DNA of 64,000 nucleotides from Gari tellinella (GCA_922989275.2 OV277858.1:4340001-4404000), one strand, 5' to 3'; shown: positions 1-11,835, numbered from the stretch's first letter. Numbers and translations: made by a program. The notes: generated from the letters alone by a model not told the origin.

Positions 1-549
1 AATTTATTTCGTAACAGACATGCTCATTTACCGATAAGTCAAAAGGTATTTATTATATATTTCACTTTCTATTAATTATCCGTACCATGGTGTAATGCAT
101 GTGTCACAAATGCACTTGTTAATGACGAACAAGTCAAAAATTTAAGGTGGTCGAATGATTCTGCACACGGTGCCTATCGAACTTTTTATTTCTTCACTTG
201 TGCGCGTGTCTTGCTTGGGCTGTGAGCTAATTTTCTTTGAACAAAACTGTTAAATGCAAATAATAAGCAATCATTTGTCAAAATCGGCCCAAAAATGACA
301 AAATGACAAGGTTGGGAAGATGATGGTTCTGAATTTACATCCACCTTTTCGTTGTAAACATGTATACATGATACGAAAAAAACAACTTTTTATTAAAACT
401 TCTTGAAACTTCTTGAAACTTCTTGAAACATTTGTTAAGGATGTTTGTTGAACATATGGATGTATTTTGACTCATTTTGAAAGATTAATGGGGGTAGTAG
501 CTGGGGGGGGGGGGGGGTCATAGCTTACGCGCCGAAAACCTGTGCTTGT
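1..549. other. Non-coding stretch
   Basis: No coding signal seen. It holds three tandem copies of a 10-bp unit (AAACTTCTTG) at 396-428 and a run of 15 G at 503-517 just before a gypsy fragment. Confidence 0.6.
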
Positions 550-804
550 GAGGAGCATTTGGAACGTATAGAAATCATTTTCAACAGACTCAAAGAGCAC
601 GGAATAAAACGTTCACATGACAAATGCTATTTTTTGAAGAAGAGCATTAATTTTCTAGGTCATGTTGTAAGCGAAAATGGAATTGAAACAGATCTTGATA
701 AAATTTAAAAAGTAAAGAGCTATCCTGGACCTTCCAATTCTGATGAACTTTGCTCATTTTTGGCTTTCACAGGATACTACAGGAAGTTTGTGAAAGATGT
801 GTTT
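550..804 (+). pseudogene. Ty3/gypsy reverse transcriptase fragment
   Basis: An 85-codon frame, interrupted by one TAA at about 706, translates to the part of gypsy reverse transcriptase after the catalytic aspartates. Recognisable blocks are a HLERIEIIFNRLKEHGI-like thumb helix, the NFLGHVVSENGI motif and a FLAFTGYYRKFVKD block, all standard in Ty3/gypsy RT. The catalytic YxDD, protease and integrase are absent. It is not in frame with, and is more diverged than, the element starting near 1.9 kb, so I read it as a separate older scrap. Family membership is clear from the motifs; the lineage is not. Confidence 0.85.
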
Positions 805-1924
805 GTGCCAAAGGAAATTTGTGTTTGGAGTATATTTGATAGTGTTTTGAAGGTAAGTGCCTCTGCCTAGTACTGTCATTTTGTTTTATGTTTGTTTGAC
901 AAATCATCTTACTGCGGTGTTGTGACCTATTTTCGCAATGCAGTAGTATTTATTGCTTTTTTTGCACGGCAGTCGGTAGCTATGTGTTGACTAGGATATT
1001 AAAATAATATCTAGGCTGTGCATATAGCTCTCCGGTTCTATCTAGTGTCAGTTTTTGCGTTTTTCGGGAATTTCATTCTAGCCTCGTTTTGATTCTGTAA
1101 ACCGGAAGCGACTTTTCTTGCCGTTTTCTATTTCCGGAATCCCGAGTTTTGTTTTGTTTATTGTAGGTATGTGTTTTTTGTATTTGTGCATTTATTCATT
1201 AGACTGGTTTCATTTTTCGGAAGCGTATACATTTGAAATACCTTATATTTACTAGGTTTGCTTTGCTTTTTGAATGACACTCGATAGTTTACTGTGTACG
1301 TGTTACTAAATTGACAGTATTGGTGCTGGCCAGAGGTTCTTGCAATTTTGTGTATTTCTATGTATGTATTTGCTATGATATAAATATTGAAGGGTTTAAT
1401 TGTTTTTGGTCTGTCTATCTGTGTGTCCGTATTGAATATATTTGCTATTTTTGGAACATAGACAGTATTTCATCTGTGGGTATTCAAAATAAATATCTAT
1501 AGATTGCTAGAAGAAAAATATAGCTGTATAGATCTCTACAAAATATAGAGGTTTTATAGATTGTATAGATATAATATATAATAGTGTTTTTGTGTATAAA
1601 ATCTATAAATTGAGTTTTTCCCCACCCCCTTCATTCATCCATCACTTATTCATCACTAACAAATAATCAGAAATACACAGGGAGAGTGCGTGTGATATTT
1701 GCTTGTTTGATTATTTGTTTTGTTTTACAGGGTACTTATTGTCTTAATTCAGCTTTGGTTTATTACCAGTCAGTAGTTTCAGTTTTCTAGTTTTGTATTA
1801 CTAGTTATCTCGTAGTTCTTTACAGATGTGTAGTGATATAGGCTAGATAGTGGTAGAATAAGGCAGTTTAGGTAAATCTTAGTTTTAGCTTTACCTTAGT
1901 TTCATTTTAAAACTTAACTTTTGT
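805..1924. other. AT-rich non-coding, possible 5' leader of the gypsy element
   Basis: No supported gene. Short ORFs have no recognisable content. If the gypsy element downstream once had a 5' LTR it should lie here, but I find no copy of the 3' LTR sequence from 7907-8460 and no primer-binding site. Confidence 0.5.
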
Positions 1925-1941
1925 CTACTCTATCTTTAATT

Positions 1942-2751
1942 ATGGCAAATTCAAAGGAGAATCTTAAGGATTGTTTAACCCCCATCCCCAATAAGAGTGG
2001 AAAGGGTAGGGTATCATTAGTTTTCACCATTCTACACCCGTTGGTGGTGGTGACAGTTCTTCTGTCGGAAATGCTTTTAATGTCTCCCCTTACATCCCCA
2101 AATTACCCACCTTTTCAGAAGATGAACCTATGCAGAAAAGGGACTGTTTTGCAATCTGCAATCGACAAGGGACTTCTTACTTCTACTTCTAAGGATGACC
2201 TTTTGAGGCATAAATTTTGGATTTCTTTGTCCTCTGACAATCTTTAGGCGCAAACTCGCCATAAGTATGACACGTCCACAGACTATAATACTCTTCATAA
2301 GGAAATTCGCCAGGTGGAGAAGGAATATACTCTTTCCAAGTCCGTTACCCCTACTGCTACAAAAGTAAAAGCCCAGACCAATGCGGTCACATCTGACTCT
2401 TCTATTTCTTCTTTCATGGAAAGTCGTTTTTCAGATATGGAACGGAAACTCAGTGTTGAAATTTCAAATGTAGAATCTAGGCTTAGGAGTCAGTTTGACT
2501 CGAAGTTGGACCAGGTGTTGCAGAAGCTTGACAAGCTACAACCTTCTGGCACCCAGACTGCCTCTATTGGTTATCAGAATTTTCAGTCTAATCAGACTCA
2601 ACCTTATAGTAATACCAATTCTACTGGTTATCAGACTTTTCAGTCTAATCAGACCCGACCATATAATAATAGAGGGCGTGGTCGAGGTCAGTCTGGCCGT
2701 GGTTTCAATGGTGGTCGAGGCAGGGGTTACGCTGGCAACAGCAACTACTAA
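1942..2751 (+). pseudogene. gag-like protein of element 1
   Basis: Structural protein (virus-like particle core) of the retrotransposon, decayed. The ATG at 1942 is the best start visible. Reading changes frame near 2000-2160 (a PTFSEDEP-like block typical of gypsy Gag lies in another frame), returns at about 2160 with LLRHKFWISL, a conserved Gag block, then crosses an in-frame TAG at 2245. The C-terminal half has a predicted coiled coil (about 2400-2530), Q/N-rich repeats (YQNFQSNQT and YQTFQSNQT) and an arginine-glycine RNA-binding tail (RGRGRGQSGRG type) instead of a CCHC knuckle. The central part is shorter than normal, suggesting a deletion. It ends at TAA 2749-2751, where pol is already open in the -1 frame. 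Confidence 0.75.
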
Positions 2752-2759
2752 TCTCAGTC

Positions 2760-4872
2760 AAAAGGTTAACCGCTTCTGTTGGGGGCCGAACAGATGCTGG
2801 TAAAGCCAATGGCCATTTATTGGATCGTATGGTTGGAAGTTCCAACAGATCATACATTCTTTTGAATGAGAAACCTTTTGAAGCCTTGACTGATTCTGGC
2901 GCTTTGGTGTCTACCATATCTGAGTCTGCTGCCAAGTCTATTTCTTCAGAAATCTTACCTATTTGTGATTTTGGTATTACTCTTTCAACCGCTGATGGTT
3001 CTCTTTTAGACTACACCGGTTATATTGAATGTTCTCTCAGAGTTCAGGGAGTCTCTACTCAGTTTAATGTCCCTGTCCTTGTTATTCTTGATCATAAGCT
3101 CGGTAGTGCCAATTCTGTTATCATTGGTACTAATGTCATCCGTCTTTTCAGAGATTCTGATCTGTCGCCGGAAATGTCTGAGGAGTGGCAAGTAGCTTTT
3201 ACTGCTTTGCAGTGTACTACTTTTAATGAACAGTTTTCAGGGAAAGTCAGCACTACGCTGAATACATATGAATCGGCTACCCTTAACTGCATTGCTCGTA
3301 ACATTGACCCTGATATTTCTCAGGTAGTCACTGAAAGCAGTACTTCGAATGGGAATCCTGGATATTTGGTTTGCCCTAGGGTGGTTGATGTTAAGCACTC
3401 AGAATCTTTTTGTAAGTGTTCTGTTCGTGTCTGTAACATTACAGCCAAACCTATAACTCTTTTGCCTAGGAGCAAAATCTGTCAGCTTTCAGACGTTTCT
3501 GTTGTTGATAATTTGGCATCTACTCTTCCCACCCCTCAGACTGCTACTTCTTCTTCTGATTTAGGTGTTAAGATTAACACAGACAGTCTTTCTCCTGATC
3601 AACTTCTCAGAGTTCATCAGATTTTGGGTCAATGGAGCCATGTCTTTTATGAAACTGGACCCAACGATATTGGTTGTACCAAACTTCTTAAACATAAGAT
3701 AGTTTTGGAGGATCCTAAGCCTTTCAATGATCCATATAGGAAAGTTCCCCCTGATCTATATGAGGTGGTCAAGCAGCACATCAAGTGCATGCTTGAGGCT
3801 GGTATTATCAGGGAGTCTGAGAGCCCCATGTCCAGTAATGTTGTACTTGTGCGGAAACGCGATAACAGTTTGCGCTTCTGCATTGATTGGAGACGGTTAA
3901 ATTCCAAGTCGCGGAATGATGCTTACATGCTTCCACGTTTTGACGACATTACTGAGTGTCTTGTTGGTTCTTCCATGTACAGCAAGCTTGATCTTCGTTC
4001 TGGGTATTGGAACGTTGAAGTTGAGGAGGAGGATAAACCCAAGACAGCATTTAGTGCAGGCAACCTCGATTTTTACGAGTGAAACCGCCTTGACTTTGGT
4101 CTTACCAACGCTCCCGCGACATTCCAAAGGCTTACGGAGCGCTGTATGGATGATTTACATCTCCGAGACTGTCATTTCTTCTTAGACGACATTCTGATCT
4201 TTTCCAAGACGTTTGAAGGTCATCTTGAGCGTTTTGAAGCTGTTTTTCACAGGCTTGCTGTGCATGGTCTCAAGCTCAAACCGTCTAAGTGTGAACTTTT
4301 CATGGAGTCAGTGACCTATCTTGGACACCTTATTTCTAAGGACGGTATTCATACCGATCCTGAGAAAGTTTCTTCTATAAAATCCTGGCAAGTACCTAAA
4401 AATGTCAAGGAAGTACGTCAATTCCTTGGCTTTGCAGGTTACTACAGGCGCTTTATCTCTCACTTTTCCACCATTGTGGAGCCTCTTAACTCTCTTCTTA
4501 TAGGTCACTGCACTTCAGGAAGGAAGCCCAAATCCAAGTCCAAAAAGTTCAAAAGTCCCACAGTTTGGATTTGGGGTGATGCCCAACAGTTAGCTTTCCA
4601 TACTTTTAACGAAAAGCTTACCTCTGCTCCAGTTCTGGCCTATGCAGATTATTCTCTTCCTTTTATTCTGCATACTGATAGTAGTGGCACCGGTTTAGGT
4701 GCAGTCCTTTATCAGGTCCAGGACGGCGCAGAGCGGGTAGTTGCTTACGCAAGCCGAGGACTTACACCCAGCGAGAAGAAATATCCAGCTCATAAACTGG
4801 AATTTCTAGCTCTGAAGTGGGCCGTCACTGAAAAAATTCACTGGTCATCGATGGGTAACTGCTTTGGCTAAC
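2760..4872 (+). pseudogene. pol of element 1: protease, reverse transcriptase, RNase H part
   Basis: The frame is open upstream of 2820 and overlaps the end of gag in the -1 frame. The retropepsin motif is DSGA with D at about 2892. Reverse transcriptase follows from about 3710: RFCIDWRRLN, YSKLDLRSGYWNVEVEE (first catalytic D), TNAPATFQRL and FLDD at 4179-4190, then YLGHLISKDGI and FLGFAGYYRRFI. A TGA at 4080-4082 replaces the residue after FYE, where the family normally has Cys. RNase H starts with HTDSSGTGLGAVLYQ near 4670 and stops after ALKWAVTEK. The usual block with the next catalytic Asp is missing, and the frame shifts near 4840, so a deletion is likely. Confidence 0.88.
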
Positions 4873-6843
4873 TAACATTTCACCATTTCTTACCGACCAG
4901 ACAAGCTTGATGCTGATGCTGATGGCCTATCTAGACAGGTCTTTCCAGACGCCATTGAGGCTATCTGCCATGCTGTCACTGCTGACATTCCCTTGGCAGA
5001 CACTGTTGCCACTACTCATTCTCCTCCTTCGGCCGGGGAGGGTATGGGTCAGCACACAAGTATCAATGTCGACTGGAAATTTGAACATAGTCAGGACAGA
5101 GCTATTGCCAGGGTTATTTCCCATTTGTAACGAGGTTCTCGCCCCAGAGGGAGAAATCTGGGGAAGGAGTTACCTGAAGTTCAGAAACTCCTTAGAGAAT
5201 AGAATCGTCTTTCTCTTGACGATGACATTCTCTATAGAACCACGTCGCTGAATGGGGAAACTGTCAAATAGTTAGTCCTCCCTGAATCTGTCCGGGGTAC
5301 AGCCTTGAAGGGTATCCATGATGATATTGGGCACCCCGGTAAAGAAAAGACCCTTTGGCTTGCTAGGCAAAGGTTCTACTGGCCTGGCCTTGAAAAGGAT
5401 GTCAATGCCAGGGTAGAACACTGTGGGCGCTGAATTCGCAGGAAGAAACCCTTTCAGTTAGCTTAGATGGTCCTCATCCCTACATCCAGACCCATGGAGC
5501 TGGTCTGTATGGACTTTCTCTCCTTAGAGAAGTCCAGGGGTGGCTATGAGCATATTTGGGTCATAACTGACCACTTTACCAGGTATGCTCAGGCCATTCC
5601 ATGCAGGAATCAAACTGCACAGACTACAGCTAAAGCTCTCTGTGAGAACTTTATAAAGTTATATTCTTTTCCTGATCGCTTACATAGTGATCAGGGGAGA
5701 AACTTCGAGAGCAAGGTGATTAAAGAACTTTGTAAGATTGCCGGTACTACAAAGTCTCGTACCACTCCTTATCACCCCATGGGTAATGGATCCTGCGAGC
5801 GTTTCAACCAGTCTCTTCTCAAGATGCTGGGGACGCTCGAGGCGGACCAGAGGGCTAACTGGAGCTCTTTTGTAGGACCTCTGGTTCAGGCCTACAACGC
5901 CACTAGGAGTGACTCCACTGGTTTTTTTCCTCATTTCCTTATGTTTGGATGGCATCCCAAGTTGGCTGTGGACATCCTTATGGGCACAGGTCCCAAGGAT
6001 GGCAGCAAGGACAAACCCACCTATGTCAGCAAGCTTCGTCAGCGCTTGAGCTATGCCTATGAAGAAGCTGCTAGAGCGGCAGAAAAGGGGAAATCCCTTT
6101 ACGACCGCAAGGTCACTGCAGCCACGCTTGGGATAGGGGACAGAGTTCTTGTCCGATCGATTGGGTTTCAGGGCAAACACAAGTTAGCGGACCGGTGGGA
6201 GCAAACTCCCTACCGGGTCTTGCGCATCCCTAACCCAGATTTGCCAGTCGTTGAGGTTCAGCGGGAAGATGGCCAAGGCCCAATCAGGAAGCTACATAGG
6301 AACATGCTATTACAATTTAGTGTACTGCCTCCTGCTCCTGACCCGTTTGAACCTCTGACCCAACCGAAGGCCTCCAAACATAAGCGTTCCCCAACCAGAC
6401 CAAGGGACAGACTCAGCTCCGACAGCGGATCGGATACCTCTTCCTCTTCGGATGAACCTATACCACGGTATATCATCCCGCAGAAGAGGATCCAATCCAG
6501 TGTCGGGAGTTCTGTTTCCTTGCCCTCTAGCACCACTGACCATATTGCTACCCAGTCCGTTCCATCTTTTTCTGTCCTTTCTACTCCTTCTTCAGGTTCG
6601 TAGCTCGAGTCTTCCCAGTCGGACAGAATCTACTATACTCTATAGTAGAGATCAAACCGGTCTTGGGAGTCCAGTGATTGGCGGCCCCACACCACAAGAC
6701 TCGCATTCTGTTGTTCTAACAAATTATCTTCCTTCTGCTTCTTCAGCAGGTACTCCTCTTCCTTCTCGTCCTTTTTAGGGCCAGGAAACCACCCGAGCGC
6801 TATGGTCAGTGGGTTTCACCTATTCAAGTGAATAGAATAGAAT
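4843..6843 (+). pseudogene. integrase and pol C-terminus of element 1
   Basis: Starts with the end of RNase H (YRPDKLDADADGLSRQ) and continues to integrase. The zinc-binding region near 5310-5440 retains H, H and one C; the codon for the second C is TGA. The catalytic core is D at 5512, D at 5689 (HSDQGRNF) and E at 5797 (ERFNQSL), with 35 residues between the last two, as expected of DDE integrases. A W..TPYRVL block near 6200 is a variant GPY/F module. Further stops lie near 4873, 5128, 5200 and 5268. The open frame ends at 6603, but a KPPERYGQWVSP-like C-terminal tail continues in another frame to a TAG at about 6843. The core from 5467 to 6603 is uninterrupted. Confidence 0.88.
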
Positions 6844-7906
6844 AGTTTGTGTAACTGCAGCTCGTTACTGTTACCCTTATGTTGTAACTACATTGTATAT
6901 ATAAATTTAGTTGCAATTCAGTTTAATCCTGTTAACAGGATACATTAATTGGCTTTTATATCAGTATGTAAGTGTTATGCATACTGAAGCCAATATTGAT
7001 ATTTATTACACCTCGATTTGAGTTACAATGTTAAATTCCCATAGACCTACAGTTAACATTTTGCATGTCTTTTACATCTATTCAAAATATACTGTCACTC
7101 TTTATGATATTCTTTTTGTGACGTCACTCTAAAGGACATTACTTTTTTACTCCGTCCGAAAACGTACTGTCAGCATTGACATTGAGTTCGCTATTGGATA
7201 CATTGGAAGGTTGGAACGTTATAAAGAGTGGTAAAATAATTATAAACAATGTGACGTCATAGACGGCGACGTCGTTTCCCGCGTTACGTACATGTCTGCG
7301 CTAAATTAGTATTCACAACACATTTTATAAAATACAAATGAGACCATTCTAAAGCTAGAATTGATAAGCTCGGTGTAATAAAATAAATATTAGATGTCAG
7401 TTTGCGTGACATTCAAATTGTCAACCCTCGAAAACAAGAATGTCACCCTCGGCTACGCCTCGGGGTGACATGCTGTTTCTCGGGTTGACAATTTGAATGT
7501 CACGCAAACTGCCATCTAATATTTATATATTATTCCTCAGTATTTATATTGATATCTGAGGTTGATATCTATTTTGATATTTAAAGATATCAGATTTATT
7601 TCATTTCATAACAGTTATGGTTATACTTGAGTGCATTTGGCGTTTAAGTTGTCAGAGTTCCATTGATTGGTCTTCCTAGCCAACACTCCAATTTTAAATC
7701 ATTATTATGTACCTATAATGTCTTAATTATTTAAGCTGGTTTCAATGTTCACCCTTATATTTAACTTTGGGAAAGTGTGTTTAGATCTACATATCATTTC
7801 CTTATTTTAGATAGTATGTAGTACAACCATGGAGTCTGGTATTTTATAGTATTGTAAATATGTATTTGTAGAATGCCAGGAGGCATTTTCTCCAAGAGGG
7901 GGAGTA
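6844..7906. other. Non-coding 3' section of element 1 ending in a polypurine tract
   Basis: No ORF of note. It ends in a purine tract AAGAGGGGGAGTA (7894-7906), the plus-strand primer site directly before the LTR. A fold-back repeat sits at 7385-7524. A short block at 7006-7036 (CACCTCGATTTGAGTTACAA) reappears in similar form near 13155. Confidence 0.6.
7385..7524. repeat. 140-bp fold-back repeat (family D)
   Basis: Near-perfect inverted repeat. Arms of about 65 bp starting AAATATTAGATG and ending CATCTAATATTT flank a short centre (GGCTACGC) around 7451-7458. Arms hold matching TGCGTGACATTCAAATTGTC blocks. It lies between the pol end and the polypurine tract, so it may be an insertion (MITE-like) or an intrinsic hairpin of the element. 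Confidence 0.8.
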
Positions 7907-8460
7907 TGTTGACCAGGTTCCCTTGTAGTGTACTACGTCATTTGTCCATGTAGATCTACCGTGCAACTTGTCGTATGTTTGCGTGAGAGTGAGTTGTAAG
8001 ACAGGTTCTGAGAGTGGGTGTTGTCACTTTGCACGTGCACTTAAATTAATTCCCAGCAACCCATCTTCCCGCTTTAACAGCCACGTAATTAATTTACCGC
8101 GCCAACCCGGCACTCGTATTTTAGATGTCATGGTGTCAACAATTACATTAGTCTTATAGAGTCAACATTATTAGCTTTGCTGCTCACAGCAACTATTTAC
8201 TGTTAAACTATTTAATGTGCCATAGCCTGGTAAGTTACTATTTATATTTAGACAACTCTTTATTACGGCTGTTACTATTTACTAACTTGTTTAACAAGCG
8301 ACGGAAATCGTGGAATTATTGTATTAATTTAAATATTCATTGTAACCTTTAGTCTGTGATACTTATATTATTCCTATTGTTTCAGGCTGTTTTGGAATAG
8401 AATTATTAATTCATTGAACCAGCAACACGTATCTATTATCGTTTATAATCCCTGGTAACA
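7907..8460 (+). repeat. 3' LTR of element 1
   Basis: Begins TGTTGACC directly after the polypurine tract and ends CCTGGTAACA, so it has the TGTT...AACA ends expected of an LTR; length 554 bp. No second copy was found in the window, so the assignment rests on position and termini rather than on a matching pair. Confidence 0.65.
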
Positions 8461-9126
8461 TAATCAAACTAGACCTAAATTTTATATGAACAAATATTTT
8501 CAGCATGTTTGGTGAATATCCGATAAAAGCTGTTTGTTTTATAGTGTAAAAATGACTGAAACAGTCATTTTTTAATAATTAACAGACAATAACTCAAAAA
8601 TACCTTATGCGATTTTAGTAGTAATCAAACTAAACCTTGATTTTATATCAATGAACATTTTCAGCAAGTTTTTAGAAGATCGGATAAAAAGAATTGAGTT
8701 AGAGAGCGGACAAAAAAGTGTGATAGTCTAACTGACTGATGGATGGACGGGCGGAGGTAGACACGGTTTGCACCCAGTGAAGTTGATTTCGGCTGTATCA
8801 CGTGATAATAAGCCGTGTGATAATGTTTATGTCAGACGTTCTATTTTCGGTTTGTTATGATTTTAAATCGCCCGTTTTGGTGATTTAGGTCCGTCTTCAT
8901 CATTTCATAAATCAGTTTGGGCCATAAGAATGTTCAAATATTATTTTTCACCGTTATTGTATTTCAGTCATTAAGAAAAGATCTGAAAACACAATGGGAC
9001 TTTAACCGAGCTAAACGACCCTCGATAAACGTCTTCCTTCAACAATGCTAAATCCATGGCGGAGGTCAGATGCAATGACTTAAAACAATGATTTTTGTAG
9101 AGCTATATTGTAGGACTCTGTCAGTA
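8461..9126. other. Non-coding with two diverged short direct repeats
   Basis: Two related segments, about 8462-8535 and 8622-8692, share AATCAAACTA..., ATTTTATAT... and TTTTCAGCA...GATAAAA blocks. No gene seen. Confidence 0.5.
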
Positions 9127-9444
9127 GGGGGGCAGCGCAAACTATTTAAGCACTGTCTCAAGGCACATTTAAAGAGGCTTGGCATATTTACCGAAACATA
9201 TAGATCTCGCGGAAGATAGAACATATTGGAGAGCAGATATATCAACGTGGGCTCAATCTGCTGAAAACTAGATGAGTGCAACAGGAAACCTGCGCTTCAG
9301 AAGACGATGATGGCAAGCAACTCACAACCGACACCTACCGACTTCAAGTGTTCGACCTGTTGCCGTCTCTTCAGAGCAATCGGTCTGACAAGTCATCTCC
9401 GGATGCACAAATCAACTATTAGATGTCCCGCCCATCGTCCATAA
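9127..9444 (+). pseudogene. LINE ORF2 C-terminal tail with Cys/His finger
   Basis: A 106-codon frame with two internal stops translates to the tail common in animal LINE ORF2 proteins: a GGQRKLFKHCLKAHLKRLGI-type block near the start, then a finger FKCSTCCRLF...HLRMHK and a final RCPAHRP before TAA at 9442-9444. The Cys-Cys...His-His pattern is a zinc-finger-like nucleic-acid contact at the extreme C-terminus. The endonuclease and RT that should lie upstream are absent, consistent with 5' truncation. The clade cannot be fixed from this tail. Confidence 0.7.
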
Positions 9445-10229
9445 CGACGGAGGAGCATCATCAATATCGTTAAACATCCGGAAATAATTACATATTATTA
9501 TATCCTGGGCATATTTTTTATTTTGATCCATATCAGATACCTAATAACATGGTGTCTGATCGGAATTCATTCCGTTTTGCACAAAGCTACTGCAAAACAC
9601 ATAATTACGAGCTGACTAGATAAATCTGAATAAGGGGAGATCCTTTGAAAGCACAGAAAACAAAGCAAATATCGAAAATTGCAGACTCGGTTTAATTGAG
9701 TCTGTTCATTAGCAATACTGAAATATGCAACAGTGATCACGCCCCCTAGCACCAGCTAAAGCGGAATTCAACTTTCAACTGTAAATACGCTGAAATCAAT
9801 GATTCCAAAGGACCAGACGTTTATAAAAATGTTTTATATTCATTAAGTGTACATATTAAATATTCACAGTTTTAAATGAATGTAAGACAGGAAACAGATG
9901 AAAGTAGTTTCAAGAATGTATATCATAGAACGGGTTCAATTTATCAACAAAAAAAACAGTTGCGTTTCTGAGTTCATGGAATTAATGAATGAATGGTGTT
10001 TTACGGCCCATCGACACAAAAAGGTCATTAAGAGTCGAAAAAATAATGACAATAAAAATTTAAAACAATATCAACTAATAGATTACGTCAATGTCAGTCC
10101 CGATCAACAGGAAAGTAAACAAAATAGAGACAAACATAATCAACATACTAATATTTATCTTTTTTAAAAAATATTACATTTCAAATTTTATAATATAAAT
10201 TAATGACTTTAACAAATTCAAGTATTATA
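9445..10229. other. Non-coding stretch
   Basis: Low-complexity AT-rich DNA. An 89-codon open frame at 9898-10167 is A-rich with no recognisable domain and is not accepted as a gene. Confidence 0.5.
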
Positions 10230-10258
10230 TAATGCCTGGGTCACACATTCACGGATGA

Positions 10259-10565
10259 TAGTCAAGGATGGGTACGGACGAAAATGCTACGGACTGTGGT
10301 AGATCCGTGAGTTTCTACGGTATGAGAACGGGCCAGAAAGGGTTTCTACGGTTTAGTTACGGGGAGTATCGCGTATTAGCTTTTAATTGTCGGGGAACAG
10401 AACGGATTGGTACGGTTTCTCACGGACTTTTACGGATTTTCACGGAATAATACGTAGCACAATACTCGATAGACACGGAGTAATACGGTTTGCTACGGTG
10501 AAATACGATTTCGTACTGGCTACTACGGTTTGCGGCGGAGATTTACGGGTACATACGGATGTACA
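10259..10565 (+). repeat. Left subterminal TACGG repeat zone of the Harbinger element
   Basis: More than fifteen copies of ACGG, mostly as TACGG, occur about every 8-25 bases, nearly all in the same orientation. Subterminal pentamer or hexamer arrays are commonly transposase-binding sites in cut-and-paste elements; that role is inferred here. Confidence 0.7.
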
Positions 10566-10649
10566 CACACAGAGAACTACACAAACACTTATTTTTTATT
10601 ATTGTTTGGCGGAAGTTCATTTTACACAGACATGACAACTGAAAAGAAG

Positions 10650-10765
10650 GCTTGCTGACTGTAAAAAGACAGTTGACAGCTGAAAGCAAGGTGACAGTAG
10701 ATTAGAAAGCCCTTGCGCGGGTTTTCTGTTGTACTTTCAATTTTCTTTAAGCACGCACCTGTTTT
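10650..10765. repeat. Family A hairpin, copy inside Harbinger
   Basis: Fold-back with CTGAAAGCAAGGTGACAG on one side and TTTCTTTAAGCACGCACCTG on the other, meeting at GCCCTTGCGCGGGTTTTCTG. The stem matches the other family A copies in this window. Confidence 0.65.
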
Positions 10766-10859
10766 AGATACCTTACCATTTTAATGAACACAATTTTGTT
10801 GTCGTAAAAAAAATATATATCAAGTAAAAGTCTACTTTCAGTCCGAATGACCGCTCAGC

Positions 10860-11130
10860 CGACTGTACATTTACTCCCCTGATCACTGAGCCAACTTGCC
10901 TACAATATTGAGCACTGCTAACATATGGCGCAGACGAATGCAGCAGCAGTACCGACTCAGACCCTTCACAGGTACCCATTTTAACCCCTGGGTGGAGAGG
11001 AGCAATTCGCGGTACATGTCTTGCTTTAAAACATTCCTGTACATCATCGGGGATTTAGAAAATACCCCCTAGTCAGACCGCTGGTCGGGCGGGGGATCGA
11101 ACTCACGACCCCTGGCACCAAAATCAAGGA
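10860..11130 (-). repeat. SINE-like / LINE-tail-like interspersed repeat
   Basis: Read on the minus strand, it has GAGTTCGATCCCC near 11095, close to a tRNA B-box (GGTTCGANTCC), followed by a segment ending in CACCCAGGGGTTAAA. Similar segments are widespread in aquatic animal genomes. No convincing A-box or tRNA head was found, so SINE identity is tentative. Confidence 0.4.
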
Positions 11131-11253
11131 TAGAAAGGTATTTTGAATATTTTCCTCTTATTTTCATTGTGGTCCCCGATTTATGAGCGATTTCTTAAAA
11201 AAAACCTTTGCCGACAATTTTGATCCAAGTGAGACGTCGATTAACTCCGTGCA

Positions 11254-11835
11254 TTAACGCCTGCTTTCTGCACCCACATTTACCAGGAGGAATTTATAGT
11301 CAGCGTCCACACTATTGAATTTTTTAACCTTCATAGTTAAAGTACAGCGATCCACCACCCTTCGACTGTTTGATGTCCACGTGTTTTCTATCTAGTGCAC
11401 CTAGAACATGTGGGAAGTTCCATCTTTCCTAGAACTGGCGTGCCTCTTCCAGCCATTTTTCAGGAGTGGAACGAGTGGTTACAACCTCTCCCGTGTATTT
11501 CTCGATACAAGCCTTGCATACTTCTTTCATTATGGCTCTTATGTGTGCTACCCTAAATCCATATGTCAGTGACCTGTAACTGTCCCCTTTTGCAAGGTGC
11601 CTCAAAGTTATTGCAAGTATTATCCTAGGGCTGACGGCTTTTCTATAACAAGGGTATTCCTTTGCTATCCTCGGGCGAATTCTTTCAAGAAGCTCCGCGA
11701 ACAACTGTGATCTACACTTACAAAGTTTCTGAATGCCTCTTGGGTTTCTAACCTTATTTCATTCATTAATGTATCATATTGGCCACGAAGCTGTCTTCTC
11801 TGAAACTAGACTCTCATCCACCATCTCCTCTCTTG
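11254..11835 (-). pseudogene. PIF/Harbinger transposase, decayed
   Basis: The longest open part (11429-11704) gives LAITLRHLAKGDSYRSL-like sequence followed by YGFRVAHIRAIMKEVC, the conserved N-terminal half of Harbinger (HARBI1-type) transposases. Upstream in another frame is QYDTLMNEIRLETQEAFRNF, also family-typical. After a stop, WNFPHVLGALDRKHVDIK carries the first catalytic Asp; then, after another frame change, VDADYKFLLVNVGA carries the second. The rest, including the final acidic residue, is missing. At least two frameshifts and internal stops make it inactive. It lies centrally between TIRs that define the element at 10233-12547, supporting the family call. Confidence 0.88.

Larger units (their letters stand above)
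1925..8460 (+). mobile_element. Decayed Ty3/gypsy LTR retrotransposon (element 1)
   Basis: Contains in order gag, protease, reverse transcriptase, RNase H, integrase, a long non-coding 3' section, a polypurine tract (7894-7906) and a 3' LTR (7907-8460). Pol order is the usual Ty3/gypsy one, RT before integrase, unlike the two elements at 18.3 and 50.7 kb. Gag lies in one frame and pol in the -1 frame, as expected for frameshift expression. Several nonsense codons, gag frameshifts and a deletion inside RNase H make it non-autonomous. The 5' boundary is uncertain because no 5' LTR was found. Confidence 0.85.

Noticed and set aside
851..1731. GTAAGT at 851 and TTTTACAG at 1724-1731 as intron boundaries
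   Set aside because: The flanking sequence is a gypsy scrap and non-coding DNA; no exons with matching frames can be shown.
5680..6180. 166-codon minus-strand open frame
   Set aside because: Shadow of the well-supported integrase frame on the plus strand.
9898..10167. 89-codon open frame
   Set aside because: A-rich, no domain, no similarity to anything recognised, in AT-rich DNA.
11080..11110. tRNA gene from the B-box-like GTTCGATCC on the minus strand
   Set aside because: No A-box, acceptor stem or anticodon arm could be built; kept only as a SINE-like repeat.
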